In this document: piece by piece, positions 55,558-63,939 of the stretch
Layout: each line of letters begins with the position of its first letter
Position numbering within the stretch: position 1 is the first letter of the stretch
Assembly (NCBI RefSeq): GCF_009696005.1
Contig: NZ_VUMV01000001.1
Coordinates: 186,001-250,000, forward strand
Reading direction: 5' to 3'
DNA from: Bilifractor porci
Lineage (GTDB): Bacteria > Bacillota > Clostridia > Lachnospirales > Lachnospiraceae
DNA: 64,000 nucleotides
The notes under the pieces: generated by a model
Seen by the model: only the letters and a program-made list of their open reading frames with translations
The model's database searches: none
Told to the model about the DNA's origin: nothing
Program-made: the position numbers and the translations under genes

Positions 55558-55586
55558 TTGACGATAGTAGGGTGAGATGTTAGAAT
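55558..55586 (+). promoter_or_regulatory. tRNA-Leu promoter
   Basis: TTGACG and TAGAAT with a 17-base spacer, about 32 bases ahead of the tRNA 5' end. Confidence 0.75.
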
Positions 55587-55617
55587 TACCAATGTTGCCG
55601 GAGCAATCCGGACAGAT

Positions 55618-55701
55618 GCGGAAGTGTCGGAATTGGTAGACGAGCAAGACTAAGGATCTTGTGGTAGCAATACCGTGAGGGTTCGATTCCCTTCTTCCGC
55701 A
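55618..55701 (+). tRNA. tRNA-Leu (anticodon AAG)
   Basis: An 84-base type II tRNA: acceptor stem GCGGAAG/CTTCCGC with discriminator A, a leucine-type D arm with AATTGGTAGAC, anticodon stem CAAGA/TCTTG with loop CTAAGGA (anticodon AAG, reading CUU codons), a long variable arm (GGTA-GCAA-TACC) and T loop TTCGATT. CCA is not encoded. The adenosine at position 34 is unusual for bacterial tRNA-Leu and would need TadA-type deamination to inosine for wider decoding. It is followed by a strong terminator. Confidence 0.95.
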
Positions 55702-55710
55702 TATTTTTAT

Positions 55711-55744
55711 CCCGCTGTCTTACACAAGACAGCGGGCTTTTTTT
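55711..55744 (+). terminator. tRNA-Leu terminator
   Basis: Arms CCCGCTGTCTT and AAGACAGCGGG around a 4-base loop, followed by CTTTTTTT, 9 bases after the tRNA. Confidence 0.9.
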
Positions 55745-55881
55745 GTGTATAAGTCCAGTCGTAATGTCGTTGACCATGGGGAGTTTACTCACCAATGGTC
55801 AACGACATTAACGACGACAACAGGAATGAGCATGAAATGACGCAGGGACTTATACACTTACCAGAACGTCCAGTCGTAATG
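55745..55881 (+). repeat. small palindromic element beside tRNA-Leu
   Basis: Outer inverted repeats GTGTATAAGTCC (55745-55756) and GGACTTATACAC (55846-55857), inner perfect 15-bp inverted repeats (55763-55777 and 55795-55809, arm AATGTCGTTGACCAT), and a 14-bp direct repeat GTCCAGTCGTAATG at 55753 and 55868. No coding capacity. It looks like a MITE or a decayed mobile end. Confidence 0.6.
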
Positions 55882-55891
55882 CAATATACTT

Positions 55892-57196
55892 TCAGATCAG
55901 CTTCATCACGTCGTTGATGGTCACATAGACCATGAACACCATCAGTACCATCAGTCCTGCAAAGTTAATCCTGCCTTCCAGCTCCCGGTTTGAGGGCTTT
56001 CGCCGTACTGCCTCGATCAGCAGCATCAGCGTTCTTCCGCCGTCAAGCGCCGGCAGGGGAAGAAGGTTCATAATCCCGACGTTCACTGTAATCAGGCAGA
56101 GGACGTTCAGGACAGTCATGAGGGTAATCAGGGCTCCTTCCGGCTGCGCCTCCTCATAGGCGTCCCCGACAGTCTTAACAATGCCGACCGGTCCCGACAT
56201 ATCGGCAATCGTGAATGTACCGTTGAACAGACTGGCAAGCGATTTGAATGTCGTGTGAAGCCAGTATTCCATATCTCCGAAGGTATACTGGATGGTCTGG
56301 AGGAAGGGAAGTTTTTCCCTGGCCATATTGAAGCTGAAGCCCAGGTCTCCGTTTGTAACCTCCTGAGGCTGCAGGCCGTCCAGCTCTATGGTGCGGTTTC
56401 CTCTCCGCAGGGTGATGTTTACCTCTCCCCGGCTGAGCGGGTTTTCCGCAAGATACTGCTGCAGCTCTTCCATGGAAGAAATTTCCGTTCCGTTGATCGC
56501 TGTCAGATAATCCCCTGTTTCCGCGCCCGCTTTCCGGAGGACGCCGTTTTTATCCAGTCTTGTAATCTGTACTCCGTCGGACGTCTCGCTGTAGGAAAAG
56601 CCCAGCATGTACTTCTTATAGATATCCGGGCTGTAGACTGCCTTGTAGTTCTTCCCGTCTCTGGTATAGGAGATGGTGACAGTATCTGTCGGAACCCCGT
56701 CCATAACCAGATCGATATACATCTCTCTTCCGTTTGCGATTCCGTTTCCCTGATAGCGTGTAATCAGATCGCCTTCCCGGAGTCCGGCCGCTTCCGCCGC
56801 GGATCCGGCTTCCACCTGCGTAATTCTGGCGGGATCGGAACCGATGCAGGAAATGACAACCAGAGACGCGGCAAAACCGAGAATCAGATTAAAAACCGGT
56901 CCTGCCAGAACCACGCTGATCCTTCTCCAGACGGCCGCCTTGTTAAAGCTGCCCTCCTGCTCATTTCCCTCGTCATCCTCGTCCTCTCCGAGCATGGAGC
57001 AGGAACCGCCGAACGGAAGAAGTTTCCAGGCATACACCGTTCCGCTTTTTTTACTTTTATGCTTCAGGATAGTGGGACCCATGCCAAGGGCAAATTCCAG
57101 CACCACAATATGGTTCAGCCTTGCAAAAAGAAAGTGTCCGAACTCATGAAACAGAATGACAACGCTGAAAATCAGCAGTCCGACTATAATCTTCAA
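55892..57196 (-). CDS. rseP: site-2 intramembrane protease RseP
   Basis: A 434-residue M50 metalloprotease: zinc motif HEFGH (residues 17-21) in the first helix, two PDZ domains (about 130-280) and the second zinc motif LLPLPALDGGR in a late helix. It cleaves anti-sigma factors or remnant signal peptides in the membrane. The acidic insert GEDEDDEGNEQEG after helix 1 is seen in clostridial members. It overlaps the dxr end by 4 bases. Confidence 0.95.
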   Translation of the reverse strand: MKIIVGLLIFSVVILFHEFGHFLFARLNHIVVLEFALGMGPTILKHKSKKSGTVYAWKLLPFGGSCSMLGEDEDDEGNEQEGSFNKAAVWRRISVVLAGPVFNLILGFAASLVVISCIGSDPARITQVEAGSAAEAAGLREGDLITRYQGNGIANGREMYIDLVMDGVPTDTVTISYTRDGKNYKAVYSPDIYKKYMLGFSYSETSDGVQITRLDKNGVLRKAGAETGDYLTAINGTEISSMEELQQYLAENPLSRGEVNITLRRGNRTIELDGLQPQEVTNGDLGFSFNMAREKLPFLQTIQYTFGDMEYWLHTTFKSLASLFNGTFTIADMSGPVGIVKTVGDAYEEAQPEGALITLMTVLNVLCLITVNVGIMNLLPLPALDGGRTLMLLIEAVRRKPSNRELEGRINFAGLMVLMVFMVYVTINDVMKLI

Positions 57197-58341
57197 TCAC
57201 TCCACCTGCCTTTAATCCAGTCTCTGGTAGCCTTCTCCGTTTCCAGAATCTGTCCCAGATCCGGATCCGGAATCCGCCTGTGATGATCCATTGCCTGTGC
57301 AATGATGTCATAGATATCCAGGAATCCGATTTTTTTCTGCAGGAACAGCGCTACCGCCTGTTCATTTGCCGCGTTAAATACCGTGCGCATGGAACCGCCC
57401 TCCCTTGCCGCCCGCAGCGCCAGAGGAATACCCGAAAAGGTCTCCGTATCCGGTTCCTCAAAGGCAATCTGCCGGAGGGTATGAAAATCAACCCGCGGAA
57501 TAACGGTCTGCCTCCGCTCCGGATAATAGAGTGCGTACTCGATGGGAAGCCGCATATCCGGCTCGCTGATCTGGGCGAGAATCGCGCCGTCGCAGAATTC
57601 CACCATGGAATGTACCAGGCTCTGCGGCTGTACCACGACGCCGATTTTATCCAGCGGCATATCGAACAGGAAACCTGCCTCGATAATCTCCAGTCCCTTG
57701 TTTACCAGGGTCGCGGAATCGATGGTGATTTTCGCCCCCATACTCCAGTTCGGATGCTTCAGCGCATCCTCCGGACGCATATTTTTCAGCTCTTCCCTCT
57801 TTTTGCCGCGGAAAGGACCGCCCGAAGCGGTAATCCAGAGTTTGTAGACTTCTCCGTGCTTTCCTCCCTGCAGGCACTGAAACAGCGCACAATGCTCGCT
57901 GTCAACCGGGAGGATCCGGACCCGGTTCTTCTCTGCCAGCGGCATAATCAGATGCCCGGCAGTGACCAGCGTCTCCTTATTGGCCAGCGCAATATCCTTT
58001 CCTGCCTCTATGGCCGCCATGGTCGGGCGGATCCCGATCATGCCGACAATCGCTGTGACCAGGACATCCGATTCCGGCATCTGCGCCAGTTCGATCAGTC
58101 CGTCCATGCCGGAGGCCACACGGGTATCGGTATCCGCGATCCGTACCCGCAGATCCGCCGCCGCTTCCTCCGATCCGGCAACCGCCAGAAGCGGATGGAA
58201 TTCCCTCACCTGTTTTTCCAGCAGCTCCACGTTCCGGTTCGCCGAGAGCCCGGCCACCTGTATATCACCGTTTCTTCTAACCACATCCAGGGTCTGTGTC
58301 CCGATGGACCCGGTAGACCCCATAACCGCTATTGTTTTCAT
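57193..58341 (-). CDS. dxr: 1-deoxy-D-xylulose 5-phosphate reductoisomerase
   Basis: A 382-residue enzyme of the MEP isoprenoid pathway: AVMGSTGSIGTQTLDVV (NADPH), NKETLVTAG, LPVDSEHCALFQCLQG (metal and substrate), TASGGPFRG and HPNWSMGAKITIDSATLVNKGLE, given here as one region near 190-215. The start is ATG 58341 with GGAG 9 bases ahead; a GTG two codons earlier is less likely. It lies between cdsA and rseP, a conserved order. Confidence 0.97.
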   Translation of the reverse strand: MKTIAVMGSTGSIGTQTLDVVRRNGDIQVAGLSANRNVELLEKQVREFHPLLAVAGSEEAAADLRVRIADTDTRVASGMDGLIELAQMPESDVLVTAIVGMIGIRPTMAAIEAGKDIALANKETLVTAGHLIMPLAEKNRVRILPVDSEHCALFQCLQGGKHGEVYKLWITASGGPFRGKKREELKNMRPEDALKHPNWSMGAKITIDSATLVNKGLEIIEAGFLFDMPLDKIGVVVQPQSLVHSMVEFCDGAILAQISEPDMRLPIEYALYYPERRQTVIPRVDFHTLRQIAFEEPDTETFSGIPLALRAAREGGSMRTVFNAANEQAVALFLQKKIGFLDIYDIIAQAMDHHRRIPDPDLGQILETEKATRDWIKGRWSD

Positions 58342-58364
58342 AAGCACATTCTCCGCAGATGCTT

Positions 58365-59240
58365 TTACAGAATCGTAACCCCCAGAAGATAAATGACCGG
58401 TGCCGTAAAGATCACGCTGTCAAACCGATCCATGACTCCCCCGTGGCCGGGTATCAGTTTACCGTAATCCTTGATTCCCGCGTTCCGCTTTATGGCAGAG
58501 GCGGCCAGATCTCCGATCATGGAAACCAGGGCGCCGAAAAGGCAGATGGCCACATACTCCAGGCGGGGTCCGCGGGTAAGAGACGCGTAGAGCAGGCCGA
58601 GAAGCATGGCTCCGGCAATTCCGCCGACTGCGCCCTCGATGGTCTTTTTAGGACTCAGCACAGGCGCCATTTTATGTTTTCCGAACACCCTTCCCGCGCA
58701 GTAGGCGCAGGTATCGCATCCCCAGGAGGCGATAAAGGTAAGCCAGACCAGATACCTGCCCGTATCCAGCATGCGTGTCTGATAGACAAAGGAAAGCATC
58801 ACGCCGCAGTACAGAATTCCGAAGAAAGCCCCCATCACCTGGGGATAACGGTATCTGGGATAGGTAAACACATAGACGAACATGAGCAGGACCAGACCCA
58901 GGATCAGGGCCAGGACCTGGAGCCTTCCGTAGAAAAGATGAAGGCTGGCATAATAGAGAACAACACCGGCCATTGCCGCCGCTTCCAGCGGGCCGGTCCT
59001 GGTATTTTCTTCCACGACACCGATAGCTTTATCCAACTCCCGCAGGCCGATCAGCGAAAGGATCAGCGTTGTAAAAAACAGAATCCAGCCCCCGTTGATA
59101 ATCGTCAGAAGGGCAGCCAGAAGAAGGACACCGCCGCTGATTGTCCTGGTGATAAAGGAATTATGGATGTTTCTGGTCAGGAACTGAACTATCAGAACAA
59201 CAGCCAGCGCCAAAAGCGCGATAATATCCCAAGTCTGCAT
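58365..59240 (-). CDS. cdsA: phosphatidate cytidylyltransferase
   Basis: A 291-residue integral membrane enzyme with about eight helices and the C-terminal signature LSPKKTIEGAVGG plus GHGGVMDRFDS. It makes CDP-diacylglycerol for phospholipid synthesis. It follows uppS by 24 bases and precedes dxr, as in most Firmicutes. Confidence 0.95.
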   Translation of the reverse strand: MQTWDIIALLALAVVLIVQFLTRNIHNSFITRTISGGVLLLAALLTIINGGWILFFTTLILSLIGLRELDKAIGVVEENTRTGPLEAAAMAGVVLYYASLHLFYGRLQVLALILGLVLLMFVYVFTYPRYRYPQVMGAFFGILYCGVMLSFVYQTRMLDTGRYLVWLTFIASWGCDTCAYCAGRVFGKHKMAPVLSPKKTIEGAVGGIAGAMLLGLLYASLTRGPRLEYVAICLFGALVSMIGDLAASAIKRNAGIKDYGKLIPGHGGVMDRFDSVIFTAPVIYLLGVTIL

Positions 59241-59264
59241 GTTTCTTACTCCTTACTTTGTCGG

Positions 59265-59981
59265 TTATTGTTTTACTCCGCCGAACCTGCGGTCCCTGCG
59301 GTTATATTTGTCAATCGCCTTTTCCAGCTCTTCTTCATTAAAAGCCGGCCATGGGACATCGGTAAAATAAAACTCCGTGTATGCCAGCTGCCAGAGCAGG
59401 AAGTTGGAAATCCGCTCTTCCCCGCTGGTGCGGATCAGAAGGTCCGGATCGGGGATTCCGGCCGTGTCCAGATAAGAGGCAAAGCAGTCCTCGGTCATAT
59501 CCGCCTCTGTGATTTTTCCCTCTCTGGCATCCGCGATGATTTTTCCGGCCGCCCGGCGGATCTCATCCCTGCCCCCGTAATTCAGCGCAATCTGGAAGAA
59601 CATCTTGTCATAACCGGCGGACATCCCCTCCAGCTCCCGGATCATATCCTGGATGTCCGGCGCAAGACCGGTCGGATCTCCGATGATTTTCACACGCATC
59701 TGCCGCTTAACGGCATTTTTTTCGCACCGCTTGAGATACCTGCGGAACAGGTTCATCAGGACGCCGATCTCCTCGGACGAACGTTTCCAGTTCTCTGTGG
59801 AAAACGCATAGACCGTCAGATATTTCACCCCTCTGTCGCAGATGACGTTGCACATCTTTTCCAGATTGTCACACCCCACCACATGTCCGTAGCTTCTGGG
59901 CATTCCCCTCTTCTTTGCCCACCGCCCGTTGCCGTCAAGAATAATGGCAATGTGATTCGGTATTTTTTTCTCTTCTTCCAT
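59265..59981 (-). CDS. uppS: undecaprenyl diphosphate synthase
   Basis: A 238-residue cis-prenyltransferase: HIAIILDGNGRWAKKRG (catalytic Asp), YAFSTENWKR, ALNYGGRDEI, DLLIRTSGEERISNFLLWQ and FTDVPWPAF. It makes the C55 lipid carrier for peptidoglycan. An ATG at 59993 in frame is possible; AAGGGG is placed 13 bases before 59981 and 1 base before 59993, so the start is uncertain by four codons. An intrinsic terminator lies directly upstream. Confidence 0.93.
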   Translation of the reverse strand: MEEEKKIPNHIAIILDGNGRWAKKRGMPRSYGHVVGCDNLEKMCNVICDRGVKYLTVYAFSTENWKRSSEEIGVLMNLFRRYLKRCEKNAVKRQMRVKIIGDPTGLAPDIQDMIRELEGMSAGYDKMFFQIALNYGGRDEIRRAAGKIIADAREGKITEADMTEDCFASYLDTAGIPDPDLLIRTSGEERISNFLLWQLAYTEFYFTDVPWPAFNEEELEKAIDKYNRRDRRFGGVKQ

Positions 59982-60010
59982 AAAAAATCCCATTCCCCTT
60001 CAGATATCCG

Positions 60011-60061
60011 AAAAAAAGCAAAAGAGTACAGAACCAGGCCCGAAGGTCCGGCGCTGTACTC
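60011..60061 (-). terminator. intrinsic terminator between frr and uppS
   Basis: Minus strand: GAGTACAG pairs with CTGTACTC, with an inner CCGG/CCTGG stem and TTCG loop, followed by TTTTGCTTTTTTT. It should end pyrH-frr transcription just before uppS. Confidence 0.85.
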
Positions 60062-60081
60062 CCTCTCATTTGTTCTGTTTT

Positions 60082-60639
60082 TCAGACAGTCATCAGTTCC
60101 TTTGTCTTGGTCTCGATCCTGGTGTCTATCTCTTTGATGTATTTATCCGTGAGTTTCTGAATCTCCTCCTGGAGTTCCTTTACGGTGTCCTCGGACACGG
60201 ACTCGTCTGTTTTTTCCAGTTTTTTGAAGGATTCGTTCGCGTCCCTGCGGATATTCCGGACAGCCACCTTGGCCGCCTCTCCTTTTTTCCGGACATCCTT
60301 AACCAGCTCTTTTCTGCGTTCCTCGGTGAGCTCCGGGAAAACAAGGCGGATGACCCTTCCGTCGGTGTTCGGATTGATTCCGAGATCGGAGGTCTGGATT
60401 GCCTTCGTAATCTCCTTGATCAGCGATGTCTCCCATGGCTGAATCTGGATCATTCTGGCTTCCGGGACCGTGATGTTGGCCACCTGCTGAAGCGGTGTGG
60501 GTGCCCCGTAATAATCTACGGTAATACGGTCAAGCACATGGGGATTTGCCCTTCCGGCTCTTATGGCCGCCAGATCGCTTTCCATGCTGGCAATGGTCTT
60601 TGTCATTTTGGAATCGTAGATTTTAATTTTTTCGTCCAT
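60082..60639 (-). CDS. frr: ribosome recycling factor
   Basis: A 185-residue [68 protein letters not shown] and [28 protein letters not shown] (listed as landmarks near 12-150). With EF-G it splits post-termination ribosomes. It follows pyrH by 95 bases that include a degenerate copy of the pyrH end. Confidence 0.97.
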   Translation of the reverse strand: MDEKIKIYDSKMTKTIASMESDLAAIRAGRANPHVLDRITVDYYGAPTPLQQVANITVPEARMIQIQPWETSLIKEITKAIQTSDLGINPNTDGRVIRLVFPELTEERRKELVKDVRKKGEAAKVAVRNIRRDANESFKKLEKTDESVSEDTVKELQEEIQKLTDKYIKEIDTRIETKTKELMTV

Positions 60640-60693
60640 TGTAAAACCCTCTCATCATTTTTCTTTCGCCTGCGCGCCGCATCCGGGACGTTC

Positions 60694-60781
60694 GGAGGTA
60701 TCTGCCGTAACACCGTTCCGGCTGTCTCTCCGCATCAGGAGGCATCCGCCGTAACGACTGTCCCGGTTGTCTCTCCGTGCG
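60694..60781 (-). repeat. duplicated 3' end of pyrH
   Basis: A block of about 44 bases at 60738-60781, covering the last codons and stop of pyrH, is followed downstream (60694-60737) by a degenerate copy, about 80 percent alike with one indel. The copy has lost the reading frame. Confidence 0.7.
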
Positions 60782-61439
60782 CCGCGTGGATAATACTGTC
60801 TTTCTCCTGAAGGGCGAACACAACCATCGGCATTTTATTTTCCATTGCGAGAATGGAAGCGGTCATGTCCACAACCTGAAGCTTTCTGTCAATGACCTCC
60901 TGAATGGAAATCCGGTCAAATTTTCTGGCGTCCGGATGATCCTTGGGATCCTTGTCGTACACACCGTCCACTGCCTTTGCCAGCAGGATTTCGTCCGCGT
61001 CAATTTCCACCGCCCGCAGTACGGTCGCCGTATCCGTGGAAAAATACGGATGTCCGGTCCCGCCCGCAAAGAACACAACCATGTTTCTGGAGAAATACTT
61101 GTTGCTGCGGTCCTTGGAATAAAGCTTGGTGACGTCGCCGCACTCGAAAGGTGTGAGAACCGACGTCATCATCCCCTGTGAGCGGAAAATCTCCGAGACA
61201 TAGATACAGTTCATCACGGTTGCAAGCATCCCGATCTGGTCTGCTTTTGTCCTGTCGATGTTTTTGCTGGATCTTCCTCTCCAGAAATTCCCTCCGCCGA
61301 TTACAATGCCTACCTGTACGCCCTCGTCAACAAGCTGTTTGACCTGTTTGGCGACTCCTGTGACTACCTCTTCATCAAATCCGGTTTTCTTCTCTCCTGC
61401 CAGTGCCTCACCGCTAAGTTTCAGTAACACTCTTTTCAT
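60735..61439 (-). CDS. pyrH: UMP kinase
   Basis: A 234-residue amino-acid-kinase-fold enzyme: RVLLKLSGEALAGEKKTGFD, VGIVIGGGNFWRGR, FFAGGTGHPYFSTDTATVLRA and MDMTASILAMENKM-like end (VDMTASILAMENK). It phosphorylates UMP to UDP. Start ATG 61439 has GGAGG 11 bases ahead; a TTG six codons earlier overlaps that site. Here it follows aspartate kinase rather than the usual rpsB-tsf. Confidence 0.96.
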   Translation of the reverse strand: MKRVLLKLSGEALAGEKKTGFDEEVVTGVAKQVKQLVDEGVQVGIVIGGGNFWRGRSSKNIDRTKADQIGMLATVMNCIYVSEIFRSQGMMTSVLTPFECGDVTKLYSKDRSNKYFSRNMVVFFAGGTGHPYFSTDTATVLRAVEIDADEILLAKAVDGVYDKDPKDHPDARKFDRISIQEVIDRKLQVVDMTASILAMENKMPMVVFALQEKDSIIHAAHGETTGTVVTADAS

Positions 61440-61482
61440 TTGTTCTGCTTCCTCCAATCGTCAGAAGAAATGTCCTGAAGAA

Positions 61483-61491
61483 ATTATACCA
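61483..61491 (-). promoter_or_regulatory. extended -10 promoter for pyrH
   Basis: Minus-strand TGGTATAAT (extended -10) with no good -35 box, 44 bases ahead of the pyrH start and directly after the aspartate kinase stop codon. Confidence 0.5.
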
Positions 61492-61503
61492 CAAAACCTG
61501 CTT

Positions 61504-62823
61504 TTACAGCTGTGAAATGACGAAGATATCGTAAATCGCACGTATCGCGGTCTCAAAATCGCGGTTTTCCACACCGATAATGATGTTCAGCTCGGAGGAT
61601 CCCTGGTCAATCATTTTTACATTGACATGGGCGTGTGCCAGGGCGGAAAAAATTCTTCCGGCAGTTCCGCGTGTGCGGCGCATGCCGCGTCCCACGACGG
61701 CAATCAGGGCCAGGTCGGATTCCAGCTCGATCATATCCGGATGTACCATGCGGTGAAGGCCGGCGATGACCTGCTGCTCGTGAGGCTCAAACTCATGCTG
61801 ATTGACGTAGACAGAAAAGGTATCAATACCGGACGGCGTATGCTCGAAGGTCATGCCGCAGTCCTCAAAGACCTGCAGAACCTTTCTTCCGAAGCCCACC
61901 TCGGAGTTCATCATGGCCTTTTCAATCGTGATAGACGCAAAGCCCTTCTTCCCGCCGATGCCGGTGATGGTGTATTTCGGCTTGTTGCAGGTACTCTCCA
62001 CAACCATCGTGCCCGGATCCTCCGGACGGTTGGTATTTCTCACGTTGATCGGGATTCCCTCGTTCCGGAGCGGGAATACCGCGTCCTCATGAAGAACGGT
62101 AGCGCCCATGTAGGAAAGCTCCCGCATCTCTCGATAGGTGATGGTGGAGATGGTGACAGGGTCCTCCACAATCCTGGGGTCTGTCATCAGGAAACCGGAA
62201 ACATCGGTCCAGTTCTCATACATGTCGGCATGAATGGCCCTTGCCACGAGGGAACCCGTGATATCCGAGCCGCCTCTGGAAAATGTATGAATGCTGCCGT
62301 CCGGCTTGGCGCCGTAGAATCCGGGAACGACCGCGCACTCTGTTCCGGAGAGACGCTCCGACAGAAGGCTGTCCGTCTTTTTCGCGTTAAAAGAACCGTC
62401 TTCGTCAAAGGCAATGACGTCTGCCGCATCCACAAATTCATAATCCAGGAAAGCGGCCATTACCAGTCCGTTCAGATACTCTCCGCGGGAAGCCGCGTAG
62501 TCCTCTCCGACCAGCGCGTGAAAATTCTTATCGATAATCCGGAATTCCTCGTCCAGAGAAAGCTTGAGATCCAGCCCCCGGATAATGGCGTCGTACCGGT
62601 CCTTGATATTGGCAAGCGTCCCGCTGAAGTCCTGCCCCTGCTGCGCCTGATGATAGCAGTCGTACAGCATATCCGTAACCTTTGTATCGCCGGCGAACCT
62701 GCGGCCCGGCGCGGAGGGCACCACAAACCTGCGCCCCTCATCCGCGCGGATAATTTTTCCTACCTTCTCAAACTGTTCTGCGCTGGCAAGTGAACTGCCT
62801 CCGAATTTAACAACCTTTTTCAT
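61504..62823 (-). CDS. lysC: aspartate kinase
   Basis: A 439-residue aspartokinase: KVVKFGGSSLASAEQFEKV, the catalytic SRGGSDITGSLVARA and two C-terminal ACT domains (about 300-439). It is the monofunctional, class III-like type, similar to Bacillus YclM, and so probably feedback-regulated by lysine or threonine. It starts the aspartate family of amino acids. It follows the DUF5662 gene by 19 bases. The symbol is generic for the paralogue. Confidence 0.93.
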   Translation of the reverse strand: MKKVVKFGGSSLASAEQFEKVGKIIRADEGRRFVVPSAPGRRFAGDTKVTDMLYDCYHQAQQGQDFSGTLANIKDRYDAIIRGLDLKLSLDEEFRIIDKNFHALVGEDYAASRGEYLNGLVMAAFLDYEFVDAADVIAFDEDGSFNAKKTDSLLSERLSGTECAVVPGFYGAKPDGSIHTFSRGGSDITGSLVARAIHADMYENWTDVSGFLMTDPRIVEDPVTISTITYREMRELSYMGATVLHEDAVFPLRNEGIPINVRNTNRPEDPGTMVVESTCNKPKYTITGIGGKKGFASITIEKAMMNSEVGFGRKVLQVFEDCGMTFEHTPSGIDTFSVYVNQHEFEPHEQQVIAGLHRMVHPDMIELESDLALIAVVGRGMRRTRGTAGRIFSALAHAHVNVKMIDQGSSELNIIIGVENRDFETAIRAIYDIFVISQL

Positions 62824-62842
62824 CTGTTATCTATTCTCCTGC

Positions 62843-63451
62843 CTATTGTTGATTCCGGAACATTTCCGCCGGTTCCGGAAAGTCCTCTCCCTCGTGATAA
62901 ACCTCTGGAACCTGCCGCCCCTTCAGATACTGAAAACGGATATAGCGGATGGTCCGCTCTTCTCCCTTTTCCGAAAGCATTCCCAAAAGGTAAAGCAAGT
63001 CATTTTTTACCTGAGGATGAACAAACCAGAGATGGTCCCCTCTTCTGGCAAAATACAGATACGGCTCCCGGTCCGAATAGGCATCTCCCAGGTAAACCCT
63101 GGAAGCGCTGATCCGGTCCGCCACCATCTCCGCGATATAGCGGCGCGGAATCGGCACACCTTTGATGATTGTATCACAGTTGATTCCGTAGTCAATCCAG
63201 TATTCAAAATGGTGTTTGTTCCGCCCCTTGTGGTGAAGCCAAGCGAGAGAAACGCCCGTGGCCTCGCGCTCCGCGTTATTCGGGCTCCTGGTTCCCTGCC
63301 AGTATCTGGCTCCCTCCAGAAATTCCGTTGGAGAATATTTGGACAGGTCATGCATCAGGCCCTGCCGGTACAGTCCCATCCGGAAGCAGTACCCGGCGAC
63401 CAGCAGTTTGTGTGTTGTTATTGTGTGAAAATGCTCCCGTGCGTAGCTCAT
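62843..63451 (-). CDS. DUF5662 family protein
   Basis: A 202-residue protein: TTHKLLVAGYCFRMGLYRQGLMHDLSKYSPTEF (with HD-like His-Asp pair near residue 34), WLHHKGRNKHHFEYW and RRYIAEMVADRISASRVY. It matches the DUF5662 family as I know it, a putative HD-domain metal enzyme of unknown substrate. Placed between ilvN and aspartate kinase, it may be co-transcribed with them (gaps of 3 and 19 bases). Confidence 0.75.
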   Translation of the reverse strand: MSYAREHFHTITTHKLLVAGYCFRMGLYRQGLMHDLSKYSPTEFLEGARYWQGTRSPNNAEREATGVSLAWLHHKGRNKHHFEYWIDYGINCDTIIKGVPIPRRYIAEMVADRISASRVYLGDAYSDREPYLYFARRGDHLWFVHPQVKNDLLYLLGMLSEKGEERTIRYIRFQYLKGRQVPEVYHEGEDFPEPAEMFRNQQ

Positions 63452-63454
63452 TCG

Positions 63455-63934
63455 TTATTTCTGCTCTTTCTGCAGGGCAAGCTCTCCTGTCCTGGCAACC
63501 TCCTGAATCCCCATCGGACGCAAGTTCAGAAGCAGGCTCTGTACCATCTCCGGTTCTCCGAAATATTCGATGACAAGGCTCTGCGTCCCCATGTAAACAA
63601 TTCTGGCTCCGATGACGGAACAGATTTCCATGATATCCAGACGATTGGACCGGGTGTAATTCACCTTGATGATCACACCCTCTCTCTCGATACTGTGCAG
63701 CGCGTTCAGATGGCGGACCTTGATCACGTCAATCTGCTTATTCAGCTGCTTTTCAATCTGCTCCATCGTGCGGTCGTCTCCCTCCGAGACAATCGTAATG
63801 CTGGAAACCGTAGGATCATCCGTCTCCCCTACGGTAAGCTGTTCAATATTAAAGCCCCGGCGCGCAAACAGACCTGCAATTTTGGAAAGAACACCAGAGC
63901 GGTTTTCTACCGTAACTGAAAAAATTCCTCTCAT
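63455..63934 (-). CDS. ilvN: acetolactate synthase small subunit
   Basis: A 159-residue regulatory subunit with an ACT domain (residues about 2-75: FSVTVENRSGVLSKIAGLFARRGFNIEQLTVG) and a C-terminal ALS_ss domain with SNRLDIMEICSVIGARIVYMG. It confers valine feedback on acetolactate synthase; the large subunit is not in the window. Start ATG 63934 has AAAGGGG 8 bases ahead; GTG 63943 is an alternative. The preceding gene's stop lies 5 bases upstream. Confidence 0.95.
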   Translation of the reverse strand: MRGIFSVTVENRSGVLSKIAGLFARRGFNIEQLTVGETDDPTVSSITIVSEGDDRTMEQIEKQLNKQIDVIKVRHLNALHSIEREGVIIKVNYTRSNRLDIMEICSVIGARIVYMGTQSLVIEYFGEPEMVQSLLLNLRPMGIQEVARTGELALQKEQK

Positions 63935-63939
63935 CTGCC

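Larger units (their letters stand above)
55292..55617. other. divergent region between leuS and tRNA-Leu
   Basis: A 326-base gap with the leuS promoter (minus strand), the tRNA promoter (plus strand) and, between them at about 55448-55550, a cluster of CCGAAG and TTCGGAA blocks in both orientations. I see no T-box motif and no gene. Confidence 0.6.

Noticed and set aside
55618-55701. tRNA-Leu as a prophage attachment site
   Set aside because: No second copy of the tRNA 3' end and no integrase are in the window; only the small palindromic element is adjacent.
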